NCBI GenBank assembly: GCA_027486345.1
Contig: JAIXPH010000062.1
Location: 34,619-98,618 of the forward strand
Length of the DNA: 64,000 nt
Direction: 5' to 3'
DNA from: Paracoccaceae bacterium
GTDB lineage: Bacteria > Pseudomonadota > Alphaproteobacteria > Rhodobacterales > Rhodobacteraceae
Of this stretch, positions 18,131-27,105 are shown piece after piece. The first letter of the stretch is position 1, and each line of letters opens with the position of its first letter. A program made the translations under genes and the position numbers. The notes beneath the pieces are model-generated. The model did no database searches. It saw only the letters and a list, made by a program, of their open reading frames with translations, and was not told the DNA's origin.

Positions 18131-18949
18131 GTGGTCAGCGTCCCGATTTCCCCAGAGTTTCCCGAAACGGGCATGCAGGTCCTCCCCGGACCGCGGCGCA
18201 TCCGGCGCTTTCAGGTGATCGGGGAACGCTGTTCCGGCACCAATTACGTGGCCTCGCTTTTGCGCGCGAATGTGCCGCTGGAACCCACCGACATGCTGGG
18301 CTGGAAGCACGGCCATCCCTCGCTGCTGGCGATCCCCGCCGATTTGGTGGTGGTGCTGGTGGTGCGCCGGGCGGAGGATTGGGTGCGCTCGATGTTCGCG
18401 CGGCCTTGGCACACCACCCCCGCGATGCAGAGGCTGGAGGCGTCGGATTTCCTGCGCGCGCCATGGGAGACCGTGGTGGACCATCCCCGCATCCTTGGCC
18501 CCGGCTTTACCGACGATCTGATCGGTCAGCCCTTGCAGGGCGACCGCGATCCCTTGACCGGCTTGCCCTATGCCAACATCGCCGCCCTGCGCCGGGGCAA
18601 GCTGCGCTCGCATCTCTCCTACGCCAACCGGGGCTGTGCCTTTTGTCTGGTGCGGATGGAGCGGGTCGTGGCCGAACCGGAGCCGTTCGTGGACAGTTTT
18701 CGCGCGGGCTTTGGCCTGCGCCCGCGCAAGGTGCCCTTTGTCCCGGTGGATCGCCGCCTTGGCCAACGCTTCAAGGCGCAGGTCAAGCGGCCCAAGGAAC
18801 TGGCGCAACTCTCGCCGCAGGACATCGCCTTCCTGCAGGCCTGGGCCGATCCGGAACTCGAGGCTGCCTTGGGCTACGACGATTGGGGCCTGATGCGGCG
18901 GGCGCAGAAACGTGGCGGCGCCCGGCTGCGGCTGTTGCAATCGGCCTGA
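18131..18949 (+). CDS. Sulfotransferase-like P-loop protein
   Basis: This 272-aa protein begins with VIGERCSGTNYVASLLR near residue 29, matching the phosphosulfate-binding loop of sulfotransferases. It then has VVLVVRRAEDWVRSMF, in the position of the 3'-phosphate-binding strand and helix. Substrate and pathway are unknown. It lies between the MoxR and VWA genes, which normally sit side by side, so it looks like a later insertion into that pair; its composition is not obviously different. The GTG start at 18131 gives the longest product; an ATG at 18173 would still keep the loop. Confidence 0.7.
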   Translation: MVSVPISPEFPETGMQVLPGPRRIRRFQVIGERCSGTNYVASLLRANVPLEPTDMLGWKHGHPSLLAIPADLVVVLVVRRAEDWVRSMFARPWHTTPAMQRLEASDFLRAPWETVVDHPRILGPGFTDDLIGQPLQGDRDPLTGLPYANIAALRRGKLRSHLSYANRGCAFCLVRMERVVAEPEPFVDSFRAGFGLRPRKVPFVPVDRRLGQRFKAQVKRPKELAQLSPQDIAFLQAWADPELEAALGYDDWGLMRRAQKRGGARLRLLQSA

Positions 18950-18971
18950 CCGTTCGGCCCGGGGCGATCTG

Positions 18972-20237
18972 ATGCGATACCCCACGCTCGACATTCCCGA
19001 AGACGGCAAGCTGGCGCGCAACATCGCCCATTTCGCGCGGGCCTTGCGCCGGGCGGGGCTGCCGATCGGGCCGGGGCGGGTGATCGACGCGATCCGCGCG
19101 GTTGCCGTGGCAGGCTTCACCGAGCGCGCGGATTTCTACTGGACGCTGCACGCCTGTTTCGTCAGCCGCCCCGAGGAACGCGCCGTCTTTGCGCAGGTGT
19201 TCCGCCTTTACTGGCGCGATCCGCAGTTTCTGGAACACATGATGTCGTTGATGCTGCCCGCCATCAAGGGCGCGCAAGAGGACCGGCTTGCCGATGCCGC
19301 CGAAAAGCGCGCGGCACAGGCGCTGCTGGACGGCATGGCCGAAGACTTGCCCAGCCCCGACCGCGACGACCCCGCCGAGGGCGACGAGATCGAGATCGAC
19401 GCCACCGCGACCATGTCCGCCGAGGAACGGCTGCGCACGCTCGACTTTGAACAGATGTCGCTGGCCGAAATTGCCGAGGCCAAGCGGATGCTGGCGCGGC
19501 TGTCGCTGCCCGTGAAACCCCTGTTGACGCGCCGCATGGAGGCCGCCGGGTCCGGTGCCAGAATAGACTCCCGCCGCACCCTGCGCGCGGCCCTGCGCCG
19601 GGGGTGTGAGATCACCGAACTGGCTAAGAAAACCCCGGCGGAACGCTGGCCCAATCTGGTGGTGCTCTGCGACATCTCCGGTTCCATGAGCCAGTATTCC
19701 CGCATGGTGCTGCATTTCGTCCATGCGGTGGCCAACCGGCGCGGGCAGGGCTGGGCACGCGTGCATGCGTTCACCTTCGGTACCCGGCTGACCAACATCA
19801 CCCGCCATCTGCGCACCCGCGATGTGGATGCGGCCCTGCGCGCGGCGGGGGCCGAGGCGCAGGATTGGTCGGGCGGCACGCGGATCGGCTCCAGCCTGCA
19901 CGCCTTCAACCGCGATTGGTCGCGCCGGGTCTTGGGGCAGGGGGCGGTGGTCCTGCTGATCACCGATGGCCTCGACCGCGACGATGCCGATGCGCTGGCG
20001 CATGAGATGCGGCGCCTCCACCTCTCGTGTCGGCGGCTGATCTGGCTGAACCCGCTGCTGCGCTGGGACGGATTCGCCCCGCGTGCGACAGGCATCAAGG
20101 TGATGCTGCCGCATGTCGATGCCTTTCGCGCCGGGCATTCGGTGGATTCGCTCTCGGCCCTTGGACAAGCGATTTCCGACCCCGGCGATCAGGGCGAAAA
20201 GGCGCGGCTGATGCGGATGCTGGGCGATATCGCATAA
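18972..20237 (+). CDS. VWA-domain protein (CoxE-like)
   Basis: This 421-aa protein has an N-terminal helical half and a C-terminal von Willebrand A domain with the metal-ion site LCDISGSMS (DxSxS) and a later LITDGLDRDDAD, the pattern of the CoxE family. CoxE proteins partner with MoxR/CoxD ATPases; in carboxydotrophs this pair helps insert the copper-sulfur-molybdenum site of CO dehydrogenase. Here the structural coxMSL genes are not next to it, so the client is unknown. The ATG at 18972 is 22 bases after the previous stop. It is encoded on the same strand as its MoxR partner and probably cotranscribed with it. Confidence 0.87.
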   Translation: MRYPTLDIPEDGKLARNIAHFARALRRAGLPIGPGRVIDAIRAVAVAGFTERADFYWTLHACFVSRPEERAVFAQVFRLYWRDPQFLEHMMSLMLPAIKGAQEDRLADAAEKRAAQALLDGMAEDLPSPDRDDPAEGDEIEIDATATMSAEERLRTLDFEQMSLAEIAEAKRMLARLSLPVKPLLTRRMEAAGSGARIDSRRTLRAALRRGCEITELAKKTPAERWPNLVVLCDISGSMSQYSRMVLHFVHAVANRRGQGWARVHAFTFGTRLTNITRHLRTRDVDAALRAAGAEAQDWSGGTRIGSSLHAFNRDWSRRVLGQGAVVLLITDGLDRDDADALAHEMRRLHLSCRRLIWLNPLLRWDGFAPRATGIKVMLPHVDAFRAGHSVDSLSALGQAISDPGDQGEKARLMRMLGDIA

Positions 20238-20403
20238 CGCTCTGCGGCGGGGGGCAGGAACCTGCCGATAGACCTCGTGTTATAGGCGCTGATATCGCAT
20301 ATCACCGGGAAAGCGCTTTTCTCTGGTCCCGCCGGATGCGTGGTCTTTGGCCTTCGTGCCGCTGCCTCGTGCCCTGCGTCATTCGTTCGAAAGGATAGTT
20401 TGC

Positions 20404-22584
20404 ATGAAACGGCTTCTGATCTCGACCACGGCCCTGTCGGTGGCGCTGAGTTCGGTCACGCCCTTCCCGCTGTTTGCCCAGACCGTGGCAGAGGACGGCA
20501 GCATCATCGCTGAGGACGGCACGATCCTGTGCCTGAACACGGCGGAAAATGTCTGCGACATCGCCAATTTCACCACGGGCGTGGACCCCGCCGCCGCCGC
20601 CGCCGAGGCGGAAGCCGCAGCGGCAGCGCAAGCCCAAGCCGAGGCAGAAGCCGCGGCAGCGCAGGCAGCGGCAGAGCCACAAGCGGCAGCGGATGCAGCA
20701 GCAGCGCAGGCAGCGGCAGAGGCCCAAGCGGCAGCGGATGCAGCAACAGCGCAGGCAGCGGCAGAGGCCCAAGCGGCAGCCGATGCGGCAGCAGCGCAAG
20801 CGGCGGCAGAGGCCCAAGCGGCAGCGGATGCGGCAGCAGCGCAAGCGGCGGCAGAGGCCCAAGCGGCAGCCGATGCGGCAGCGGCACAGGCGGCGGCAGA
20901 CGAGCAAGCGGCAGCCGACGCAGCAGCGGCACAGGCGGCAGCTGAGGCCCAAGCGGCAGCCGACGCAGCGGCAGCGCAGGCCGCAGCGGATGAACAGGCG
21001 GCAGCCGACGCAGCGGCAGCGCAGGCCGCAGCGGATGAACAGGCGGCAGCCGATGCCGCAGCGGCACAAGCGGCAGCGGATGCACAGGCGGCAGCCGATG
21101 CAGCAGCAGCGCAAGCCGCAGCGGATGAACAGGCGGCACCCGATGCGGCAGCAGCGCAAGCCGCAGCCGACGAACAGGCGGCAGCCGATGCAGGAGCGAC
21201 ACAAGCGGCAGCCGACGAACAGGCGGCAGCCGACGCGGCAGCCGCGCAGGCAACAGCGGATGCCCAAGCCGCAGAGGCCGCCGTTCCCACCGAACCCGTC
21301 GTGGTGCCCGAAGCGGTGCCCGAAGACCAGATCGAGGTCGCTGCCCCCACTGAGACGGCCGTGGATGCCTTGACCACCCTCTTGGCCGCCCCCGAGGCCG
21401 TGGCCGAGCCACTCCCCGCGACGGACGGCACCACCGATCCCGCCGCAGCGGCCCCGACGGTGGCCGAGGTTGCCCCGGTTGCGGCGGCGGCGGCGCTGGC
21501 GCTGGTTCCCGCCCCGGCCGAGGGCACGCCCCCCGCACCGCCCACCCCGATCGCCGATCTGCCGCCGCCCCCGGCCATGGTGCAAAACGTCACGATCCAG
21601 ACCGTGACGCAGGAAACCGCCCGCTCTTCGGCCGAGGAATTTGCAACCTCTGCCCGCGAGGGCGACACGCGCGATGACCGCAAGGGCCTGTCCAATCTGG
21701 AAAAGGCCGGGCTTGTGGCCTTGGGTGCCGTAGCCGTAGGCATGATCATCAATTCGGCCAACAAGGACCGCGTGGTGTCAAACTCGGGTGACCGCGTGGT
21801 GGTGGAGCGCGGCACCGGCAACTATGTCGTCTACAAGGATGACGACGCCCTGCTGCGCCAGCCCGGATCGACCGTGCGGACCGAGACGTTCAACGATGGC
21901 TCGACCCGGACCATCGTGCAGCGCGCCGATGGCACGCAGATCGCCACCATTCGCGATGCCACGGGCCGCGTGCTGCGCCGGTCGGCCTATGACCTGCGCG
22001 GGCAGGAAATCCTGCTGGTCGATGACCTGCAACCGGAGCGTCGGGTGGATGTCTCGACCCTGCCGCCGCCGCGCGCGCGGGTGATCTCTATCTCGGGGTC
22101 CGAAGAAGATGCGATGCTGCGCGCCCGCATGGCGGCGCTGGACGCCGAGGAACTGGGCCGCACCTTCTCGCTGCGCCAGATCCGCGAGATCCCGCAGGTG
22201 CGCCAGTTGGCGGCGACGGTGGATGTGAACAACATCACCTTCGACAGCGGCTCGGCGGCGATCAAGGCGACCGAGGCCGAGGAATTGGCGGCACTGGGGC
22301 GGTTCATGACCTCGCTCATCGCCGACAATCCGGGTGAGGTGTTCCTGATCGAAGGGCACACCGACGCGGTGGGCTCGGCTGCGTCAAACCTTGCGCTGTC
22401 GGACCGTCGCGCGGAATCGGTGGCGCTGGCGATGACCGAGTATTTCGGCGTGCCGCCGGAGAACATGATCGTGCAGGGCTATGGCGAATCGGAACTGCGG
22501 GTGAACACCCAAGGCGACGAGCGCCAGAACCGCCGTGTCGCGGTGCGCATCATCACCCCGCTGCTGCGCACGGCGGCAAACTGA
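20404..22584 (+). CDS. OmpA-family protein with Ala-rich repeat region
   Basis: The 726-aa protein has a signal peptide of about 25 residues ending near PLFAQ. A long Ala/Gln/Asp/Glu segment follows, made of thirteen 15-residue repeats (about residues 93-287), then a Pro-rich stretch, one hydrophobic segment (AGLVALGAVAVGMIINSA, about 440-457), and finally an OmpA C-terminal domain (ITFDSGSAAIK, EGHTDAVGSAASNLALSDRRAESV) that binds peptidoglycan. It should link the envelope to the cell wall, with the repeat region acting as a spacer. The start at 20404 directly precedes the signal peptide. The gene interrupts the cox-like accessory genes. Confidence 0.88.
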   Translation: MKRLLISTTALSVALSSVTPFPLFAQTVAEDGSIIAEDGTILCLNTAENVCDIANFTTGVDPAAAAAEAEAAAAAQAQAEAEAAAAQAAAEPQAAADAAAAQAAAEAQAAADAATAQAAAEAQAAADAAAAQAAAEAQAAADAAAAQAAAEAQAAADAAAAQAAADEQAAADAAAAQAAAEAQAAADAAAAQAAADEQAAADAAAAQAAADEQAAADAAAAQAAADAQAAADAAAAQAAADEQAAPDAAAAQAAADEQAAADAGATQAAADEQAAADAAAAQATADAQAAEAAVPTEPVVVPEAVPEDQIEVAAPTETAVDALTTLLAAPEAVAEPLPATDGTTDPAAAAPTVAEVAPVAAAAALALVPAPAEGTPPAPPTPIADLPPPPAMVQNVTIQTVTQETARSSAEEFATSAREGDTRDDRKGLSNLEKAGLVALGAVAVGMIINSANKDRVVSNSGDRVVVERGTGNYVVYKDDDALLRQPGSTVRTETFNDGSTRTIVQRADGTQIATIRDATGRVLRRSAYDLRGQEILLVDDLQPERRVDVSTLPPPRARVISISGSEEDAMLRARMAALDAEELGRTFSLRQIREIPQVRQLAATVDVNNITFDSGSAAIKATEAEELAALGRFMTSLIADNPGEVFLIEGHTDAVGSAASNLALSDRRAESVALAMTEYFGVPPENMIVQGYGESELRVNTQGDERQNRRVAVRIITPLLRTAAN
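20680..21264 (+). repeat. Thirteen in-frame 45-bp tandem repeats in the OmpA-family gene
   Basis: The unit encodes QAAADAAAAQAAAEA or the variant ending in ADE, and repeats thirteen times without a break in frame; each unit splits into two similar halves. Variants in third codon positions and E/D swaps show that copies have diverged, so the array is not brand new. Such arrays change length by slippage or recombination, so the count may vary between strains. The antisense open frames over this region are composition artefacts. Confidence 0.9.
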
Positions 22585-22600
22585 CCCAAAGGGTGGGGTG

Positions 22601-22720
22601 CCCCTCACCCCGGCCCTCTCCCCCAAGGGGAGAGGGGGCGAAGACCGGAGGTGTCGCGCCCTTGGCCGGTCGGGCGCCATCCCCTCTCCCCTCCGGGGGA
22701 GAGGGTCAGGGTGAGGGGGC
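22601..22720. repeat. REP-like nested inverted repeat
   Basis: Two perfect 10-bp hairpins of the ccctctcccc / ggggagaggg type (22614-22636 and 22682-22705) lie about 45 bases apart. The outer sequences cccctcaccccggccctctc and its near complement (about 22695-22720) also pair, so the whole unit can fold into one large stem. Elements of this composition are familiar as dispersed REP-type repeats in high-GC bacteria. It sits just behind the OmpA-family gene and may also stop transcription. Confidence 0.75.
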
Positions 22721-22818
22721 AGGTCCCCATGATCGGCCAACCTGCCCCCTGCCACCTTTTGCCAGTGGCACCTCACCCGCCCTTGGCGCATGATCGGCCC
22801 TGAGGAATGGAGGCCCCC

Positions 22819-23808
22819 ATGCAGCGCGACATCAGCGACAGCATCCCCGAAATCGCACTCGACTGGCACCGCCAGGGCAAGGGCGCGGCCTTGGCCACGG
22901 TGGTGGAGACCTGGGGCTCTGCCCCGCGTCAGGCCGGCAGCCAACTCGCCATCTCCGGCACTGGCGAGATCATGGGCTCGGTCTCCGGCGGCTGTGTCGA
23001 AGGGGCCGTGGTGACCGAGGCTCTGGCGGCGCTTGAGGACGGCAGGCCGCGGCTCTTGACCTTCGGGGTCAGTGACGAGTCGGCCTTTGCCGTCGGTCTG
23101 GCCTGTGGCGGCACCATCCGCATCCTCGTGGAACCGGTGGGGGATGTCGCCCCCGCGCTGGCCGTGCAGGATCTGGACCGCATCGTCGCGGCCCGCGCCG
23201 CACGCCAGGCCGTGGCACTGGCGGTCACCCTGTCCGACTGGTCGCGCCGTCTGCTGTCGCCCGGCGATGATGCCGCCGCCGACGCGCGCTTTCGCATGGA
23301 CCGGTCGGGCTGCGAGGAGGATGGCCGCTTCATCGCCATCCACAACCCGCCGCTGCGGCTGGTGATCGTGGGCGCGGTGCATATCGCGCAGGCGCTGGTC
23401 GGCATCGCCCGGACCTGTGGCTATGATCCCGTGATCATCGACCCGCGCTCCGCCTTCGGCTCCGCGGCGCGGTTCCCCGGTGAAACGCTGATCGAGGACT
23501 GGCCCGACGAGGCGCTGGAGGCGTTGGCCCCCGATGCGCGCACCGCTATCGTGACGCTGACGCATGACCCCAAGCTCGACGATCCCGCGATCCGGTTCGC
23601 GCTGCGGTCGCAGGCCTTTTATCTGGGGTGTCTCGGTTCCGCCAAGACCCATGCCAAACGGGTGGAGCGTCTGCGCGCTGCGGGGTTCTCAGAGCCAGAG
23701 ATCGCCCGCATCCACGCGCCGGTCGGGTTGGACATCGGCGCGAAAACCCCGGCCGAGATTGCCGTGTCGGTCATGGCGCAGATCACCCATGCCCTGAGGA
23801 AGGGCTGA
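22819..23808 (+). CDS. XdhC/CoxI-family molybdenum-enzyme maturation protein
   Basis: This protein of 329 aa has the N-terminal XdhC/CoxI domain (VETWGSAPRQAGSQLA, MGSVSGGCVEGAVV, GLACGGTIRI) and the C-terminal Rossmann-like XdhC_C domain (LRLVIVGAVHIAQAL; FYLGCLGSAKTHAKRVERL). Such proteins bind and sulfurate molybdenum cofactor before its insertion into xanthine dehydrogenase- or CO dehydrogenase-type enzymes. I placed the start at the ATG at 22819 because GGAGG lies six bases before it; the ATG at 22807 lacks that. It overlaps the next gene as TGATG. It is downstream of the MoxR/VWA pair but no hydroxylase subunit is encoded nearby. Confidence 0.9.
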   Translation: MQRDISDSIPEIALDWHRQGKGAALATVVETWGSAPRQAGSQLAISGTGEIMGSVSGGCVEGAVVTEALAALEDGRPRLLTFGVSDESAFAVGLACGGTIRILVEPVGDVAPALAVQDLDRIVAARAARQAVALAVTLSDWSRRLLSPGDDAAADARFRMDRSGCEEDGRFIAIHNPPLRLVIVGAVHIAQALVGIARTCGYDPVIIDPRSAFGSAARFPGETLIEDWPDEALEALAPDARTAIVTLTHDPKLDDPAIRFALRSQAFYLGCLGSAKTHAKRVERLRAAGFSEPEIARIHAPVGLDIGAKTPAEIAVSVMAQITHALRKG

Positions 23809-24869
23809 TGTTTTTCGGCGAGGTTCCGGTGGGTCAGGCCGAAGGGGCGATCCTTGCCCATTCGGAAACGGCAGGGGGGCGGGTGCTGAAGAAAGGCACG
23901 GTCCTGACCGCCGCCGATGTGGCCGCGCTGGCGCTGGATCTGTCGCAAGTGACGGTGGCGCGGCTGGACCCCGGCGATGTCGGCGAGGATGCCGCTGCGG
24001 CGGCGCTGGCCGCCGCCTTGGTGCCCGACCCCGTGGCGCAGGGCCTGACGCTGAGCACCGCTTTCACGGGACGGGTCAATCTGAACGCCGCAGGGCCGGG
24101 GATCGTGGAGATCGACGCGGATGCCATCCTTTCGCTGAACCGCATCGACCCCGCGATCACCCTGGCCACCTTGCCGCCATGGCAGCGGGTGACGGCTGGC
24201 ACGCTGGCGGGGACGGTCAAGATCATCGCCTATGCCGTGGGGGGCGCAGCCTTGGCGCGGGCCTGTGCCGTGGCACGGGGCGCGATCCGCATCCGCCCCG
24301 TGGCGCTGCGCGATGCCGGGCTGATCCTGACACGCGTGGCCGGGCAGGATGACAAGCTGATCCGCAAGGGCGCCGAGGCGGTCGAGGCGCGGCTGACCGC
24401 GCTTGGCATGTGCTTGGCGGGGGTAGAGGTCGTGGCCCATGACGCCGGCGCGATTGCCGGGGCGCTGGGGCGTTTGCCGGGAGAGATGGCCTTGATCCTG
24501 ACCGCCTCGGCCACCTCGGACCTGATGGACACGGCCCCGCAGGGGCTGCGGCTTGCGGGGGGGACGGTGACGCGCTTTGGCATGCCGGTCGATCCGGGCA
24601 ACCTGCTGTTTCATGGCGATCTGGGCGGACGTCCGGTGATCGGCCTGCCGGGCTGCGCGCGCTCGCCTGCGCTGAACGGGGCGGATTGGGTGCTGGAACG
24701 GCTGGCCTGTGGCGTGGCGGTGACGGCGGATGACATCGCGCAGATGGGGGTGGGGGGGCTGTTGAAGGAAATCCCGCTCCGCCCGCAATTGCGCGAACCG
24801 AGGAAACGCGACGGGGCAACGCCCGGCGATGTCACGGCCAAGATGCCGGACGATCCGGCCGGGCTGTAA
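23808..24869 (+). CDS. Molybdopterin-binding protein
   Basis: This 353-aa protein opens with a segment recalling MoeA-type proteins (AEGAILAHS, then KKGTVLTAADVAAL). A MoCF-type domain follows with LILTRVAGQDDKLIRKG, ALILTASATSDLMD and FGMPVDPGNLLFHG. In many alphaproteobacteria this domain is fused to a MobA-like nucleotidyltransferase; here only the binding part is present. Its ATG shares a base with the XdhC stop, so the two are coupled and probably handle molybdenum cofactor together for a hydroxylase encoded elsewhere. Roughly 260 bases without a gene follow before the next, convergent, gene. Confidence 0.85.
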   Translation: MFFGEVPVGQAEGAILAHSETAGGRVLKKGTVLTAADVAALALDLSQVTVARLDPGDVGEDAAAAALAAALVPDPVAQGLTLSTAFTGRVNLNAAGPGIVEIDADAILSLNRIDPAITLATLPPWQRVTAGTLAGTVKIIAYAVGGAALARACAVARGAIRIRPVALRDAGLILTRVAGQDDKLIRKGAEAVEARLTALGMCLAGVEVVAHDAGAIAGALGRLPGEMALILTASATSDLMDTAPQGLRLAGGTVTRFGMPVDPGNLLFHGDLGGRPVIGLPGCARSPALNGADWVLERLACGVAVTADDIAQMGVGGLLKEIPLRPQLREPRKRDGATPGDVTAKMPDDPAGL

Positions 24870-25129
24870 GCGTTTGGAAGTGACCTTGCCCGTCCGGTGC
24901 GGAGGGGGCGGTTTTGCGGGGCGTTGGAACCGGACCTGGCCAGGATCGCGCGTTGCAGCCGGATGGGGTCCTGTCCCATGGGTTTGCCGCGCACAAGGCA
25001 AACAGGTCATCTGCGCCGCGTCCTGTGCCATGATCCACCCGACGGGCCGTTGCCGCACATGGTGGAAGGGATATGCACAGTGCAGACCATGCGGCGCAGA
25101 GGGCGCGCCGCATGGTCCGTTTTCAGCTA

Positions 25130-26110
25130 TCAGCCGCGCCCGCGACGACCGCCGCGACGGCCCCCGGCGGCCTGCGAGGCGGCGGCAGAGGCTTCGGCAA
25201 AGCTCAGGCCGCCTTCGACGGCCTCGACCACTTTGGCAAAGCGGATCCATTCGCCGCTGTTCTCGTCATGGTTCATCAGCAGGTTGGCGGCGCGGATCGC
25301 CTCCATCTCCACCTGACGGACGGGGTTCATGATGGCGGAGGTCATGCCCGCGCCGATCGCCATCGGCAGGAAGGCCGCGTTGACGCCATGGCGCTGGGGC
25401 AGGCCAAAGCTGATGTTGGACGCGCCACAGGTGGTGTTGACGCCCAGTTCCTCGCGCAGGCGGCGGACCAGCGCAAAGACCTGCTGCCCGGCCGAGGCCA
25501 TCGCGCCAATCGGCATCACCAGCGGGTCCACCACGATGTCATGCGCCGGGATGCCGTAGTCAGCCGCACGTTCGACGATCTTCTTTGCCACGGCAAAGCG
25601 GACATCCGGATCGGGCGAAATGCCGGTGTCGTCGTTCGAGATCGCCACGACCGGCACATTGTATTTCTTGACCAGCGGCAGGACGAGTTCCATCCGCTCT
25701 TCCTCGCCGGTGACCGAGTTCAACAGGGGACGGCCCTCAGCGGCCATCAGACCGGCTTCCAGCGCACCCGGAACCGACGAGTCGATGCACAAAGGCACAT
25801 CGACCACGCCCTGCACCATCTCGATCAGCGCCTTCATCAGGGGCGGTTCGACAAAGTTGTTGTCGGCATAGCGCGGGTCAGCCGCCATGCGATTGGTGAA
25901 CACCGCGCCCGAGTTGATGTCCAGCACGGTCGCGCCACAGGCCACCTGTTCCAGCGCGTCCTTCAGCACGGTGTCGTAGTTTTCCATCTCCAGTTCGGCC
26001 GCGAGCTTCTTGCGGCCGGTGGGGTTGATCCGCTCCCCGATCACGCAGAAGGGTTCGTCAAAGCCGATGACGACGGTTTTTGTTTTGGATTCCAGTACGG
26101 TGCGGGTCAT
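25130..26110 (-). CDS. Methyltetrahydrofolate-dependent corrinoid methyltransferase
   Basis: This 326-aa protein has a pterin-binding TIM barrel, as in the folate domain of MetH and the MtvB/AcsE-type methyltransferases: VIGERINPTGRKKL near the N-terminus, VLDINSG, LCIDSSVPGALEAGL, LNSVTGEE, and NTTCGASNISFGLP. It should move a methyl group between tetrahydrofolate and a corrinoid protein. It ends with a low-complexity Gly/Arg tail. The upstream genes, a methylenetetrahydrofolate reductase homologue and a 100-aa partner, lie on the same strand with short gaps. The set fits oxidation of methyl groups from methylated compounds; the substrate is not evident and no corrinoid protein is next to it. 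Confidence 0.87.
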   Translation of the reverse strand: MTRTVLESKTKTVVIGFDEPFCVIGERINPTGRKKLAAELEMENYDTVLKDALEQVACGATVLDINSGAVFTNRMAADPRYADNNFVEPPLMKALIEMVQGVVDVPLCIDSSVPGALEAGLMAAEGRPLLNSVTGEEERMELVLPLVKKYNVPVVAISNDDTGISPDPDVRFAVAKKIVERAADYGIPAHDIVVDPLVMPIGAMASAGQQVFALVRRLREELGVNTTCGASNISFGLPQRHGVNAAFLPMAIGAGMTSAIMNPVRQVEMEAIRAANLLMNHDENSGEWIRFAKVVEAVEGGLSFAEASAAASQAAGGRRGGRRGRG

Positions 26111-26125
26111 TCTTGAACCTATTTC

Positions 26126-27052
26126 TCAGGCGGTTGCGGCAGCCGGGACGCCCGAGGCGCCGCCGTTTTCGGTGACCCATTGGGCATTGGTCTTGATGCC
26201 GCCCAAGGGGAAGAAATGGACCTGTTCGATGCCGAAGCCCGGATTGGCGGCCTTGTGCGCGGCCAGTTCGGCCACGAATTCGGTCGGCTCATAGGGCAGC
26301 AGCAGCTTGGTCACATCCATCGCGCGCTTTTGCAGCACGCGCAGGGATGGGCCGACGCCACAGGCGATGGCGAATTTGATCAGGGTTTGCAGCTTGGCCG
26401 GACCTGCCACACCGATATGGACGGGCAGGTTGACGCCTTCGGCGCGCAGGCGGTCCACCCATGCGATGACGGGGGCGGCCTCAAAGCAGAATTGCGTGGC
26501 CATGGCCATCTTCGCATCGGTGCGTTCGGCAAAGGCCGATTTCCAGCGCGCAGCCTCCATCACGGCCCGGTCGGAGCCATCGGGATCGATGTCCTTGTTG
26601 CCTTCGGGGTGGCCTGCGACATGCAGGCGGTCAAAGCCGTCAAAGGCGCCGGATTCGATCAGTTGCATCGAATTGTCGTAATCCCCCGCGGGCTGCGGCA
26701 CGCCGCCACCCAGTAGCAGGGCCTGTTTCACATCGGCCTCGCCCTTGTAGCGGGCGACCCAATCCAGAAGCGTCGCCTTGTCCTTGATGATGCGCGCCGG
26801 GAAGTGCGGCATCACCGGGAAGCCTTCGGCATTCAGGCGCTTGGCGGTGGCAACCATATCCTCAATGGGGGTGCCGTCGATATGGGCGATATAGACCCGG
26901 GTGCCGCGCGGCAGGAGGGTGCGGAAATCCCCGACCTTCTCGGCGGTGCGGGGCATCACCTCGATGGAATAGCCCGACAGGAACGCCTCCACCTCGGTGT
27001 TGACGGTGGCGGAGGGGGCGGCTGCCTCGCGGCGGAAGTTGAACAGGGCCAT
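26126..27052 (-). CDS. Methylenetetrahydrofolate reductase family protein
   Basis: This 308-aa TIM-barrel flavoprotein resembles MetF-type reductases, with the barrel running from SIEVMPRTAEKV through FPVMPHFPARI, LLLGGGVPQPAGDY, HVAGHPEGN and QFCFEAAPVIAWVDRL. It is not the main biosynthetic MetF by context; more likely it oxidises methyl-tetrahydrofolate produced by the neighbouring methyltransferase. Its start has AAGGAG seven bases upstream. A gap of 15 bases separates it from that gene and about 53 bases from the small upstream gene, so the three form an operon. Confidence 0.88.
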   Translation of the reverse strand: MALFNFRREAAAPSATVNTEVEAFLSGYSIEVMPRTAEKVGDFRTLLPRGTRVYIAHIDGTPIEDMVATAKRLNAEGFPVMPHFPARIIKDKATLLDWVARYKGEADVKQALLLGGGVPQPAGDYDNSMQLIESGAFDGFDRLHVAGHPEGNKDIDPDGSDRAVMEAARWKSAFAERTDAKMAMATQFCFEAAPVIAWVDRLRAEGVNLPVHIGVAGPAKLQTLIKFAIACGVGPSLRVLQKRAMDVTKLLLPYEPTEFVAELAAHKAANPGFGIEQVHFFPLGGIKTNAQWVTENGGASGVPAAATA

Positions 27053-27105
27053 AGGTCGCTCCTTGGGCGGTTTGGGGGCGGTTTGGGGGCGCTATCTGGC
27101 CGGGA

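Noticed and set aside
20680..21264. Possible CRISPR array
   Set aside because: The 45-bp units are directly adjacent with no spacers and encode a conserved peptide in frame.
20379..21821. Long antisense frames (427 and 480 aa) over the OmpA-family repeat region
   Set aside because: They consist of Cys/Gly/Arg or Ala/Ser low-complexity sequence produced by the 45-bp repeat read backwards.
24870..25129. Possible small gene in the gap behind the molybdopterin-binding gene
   Set aside because: The frames here are short, Arg/Gly-rich and have no supporting ribosome site.
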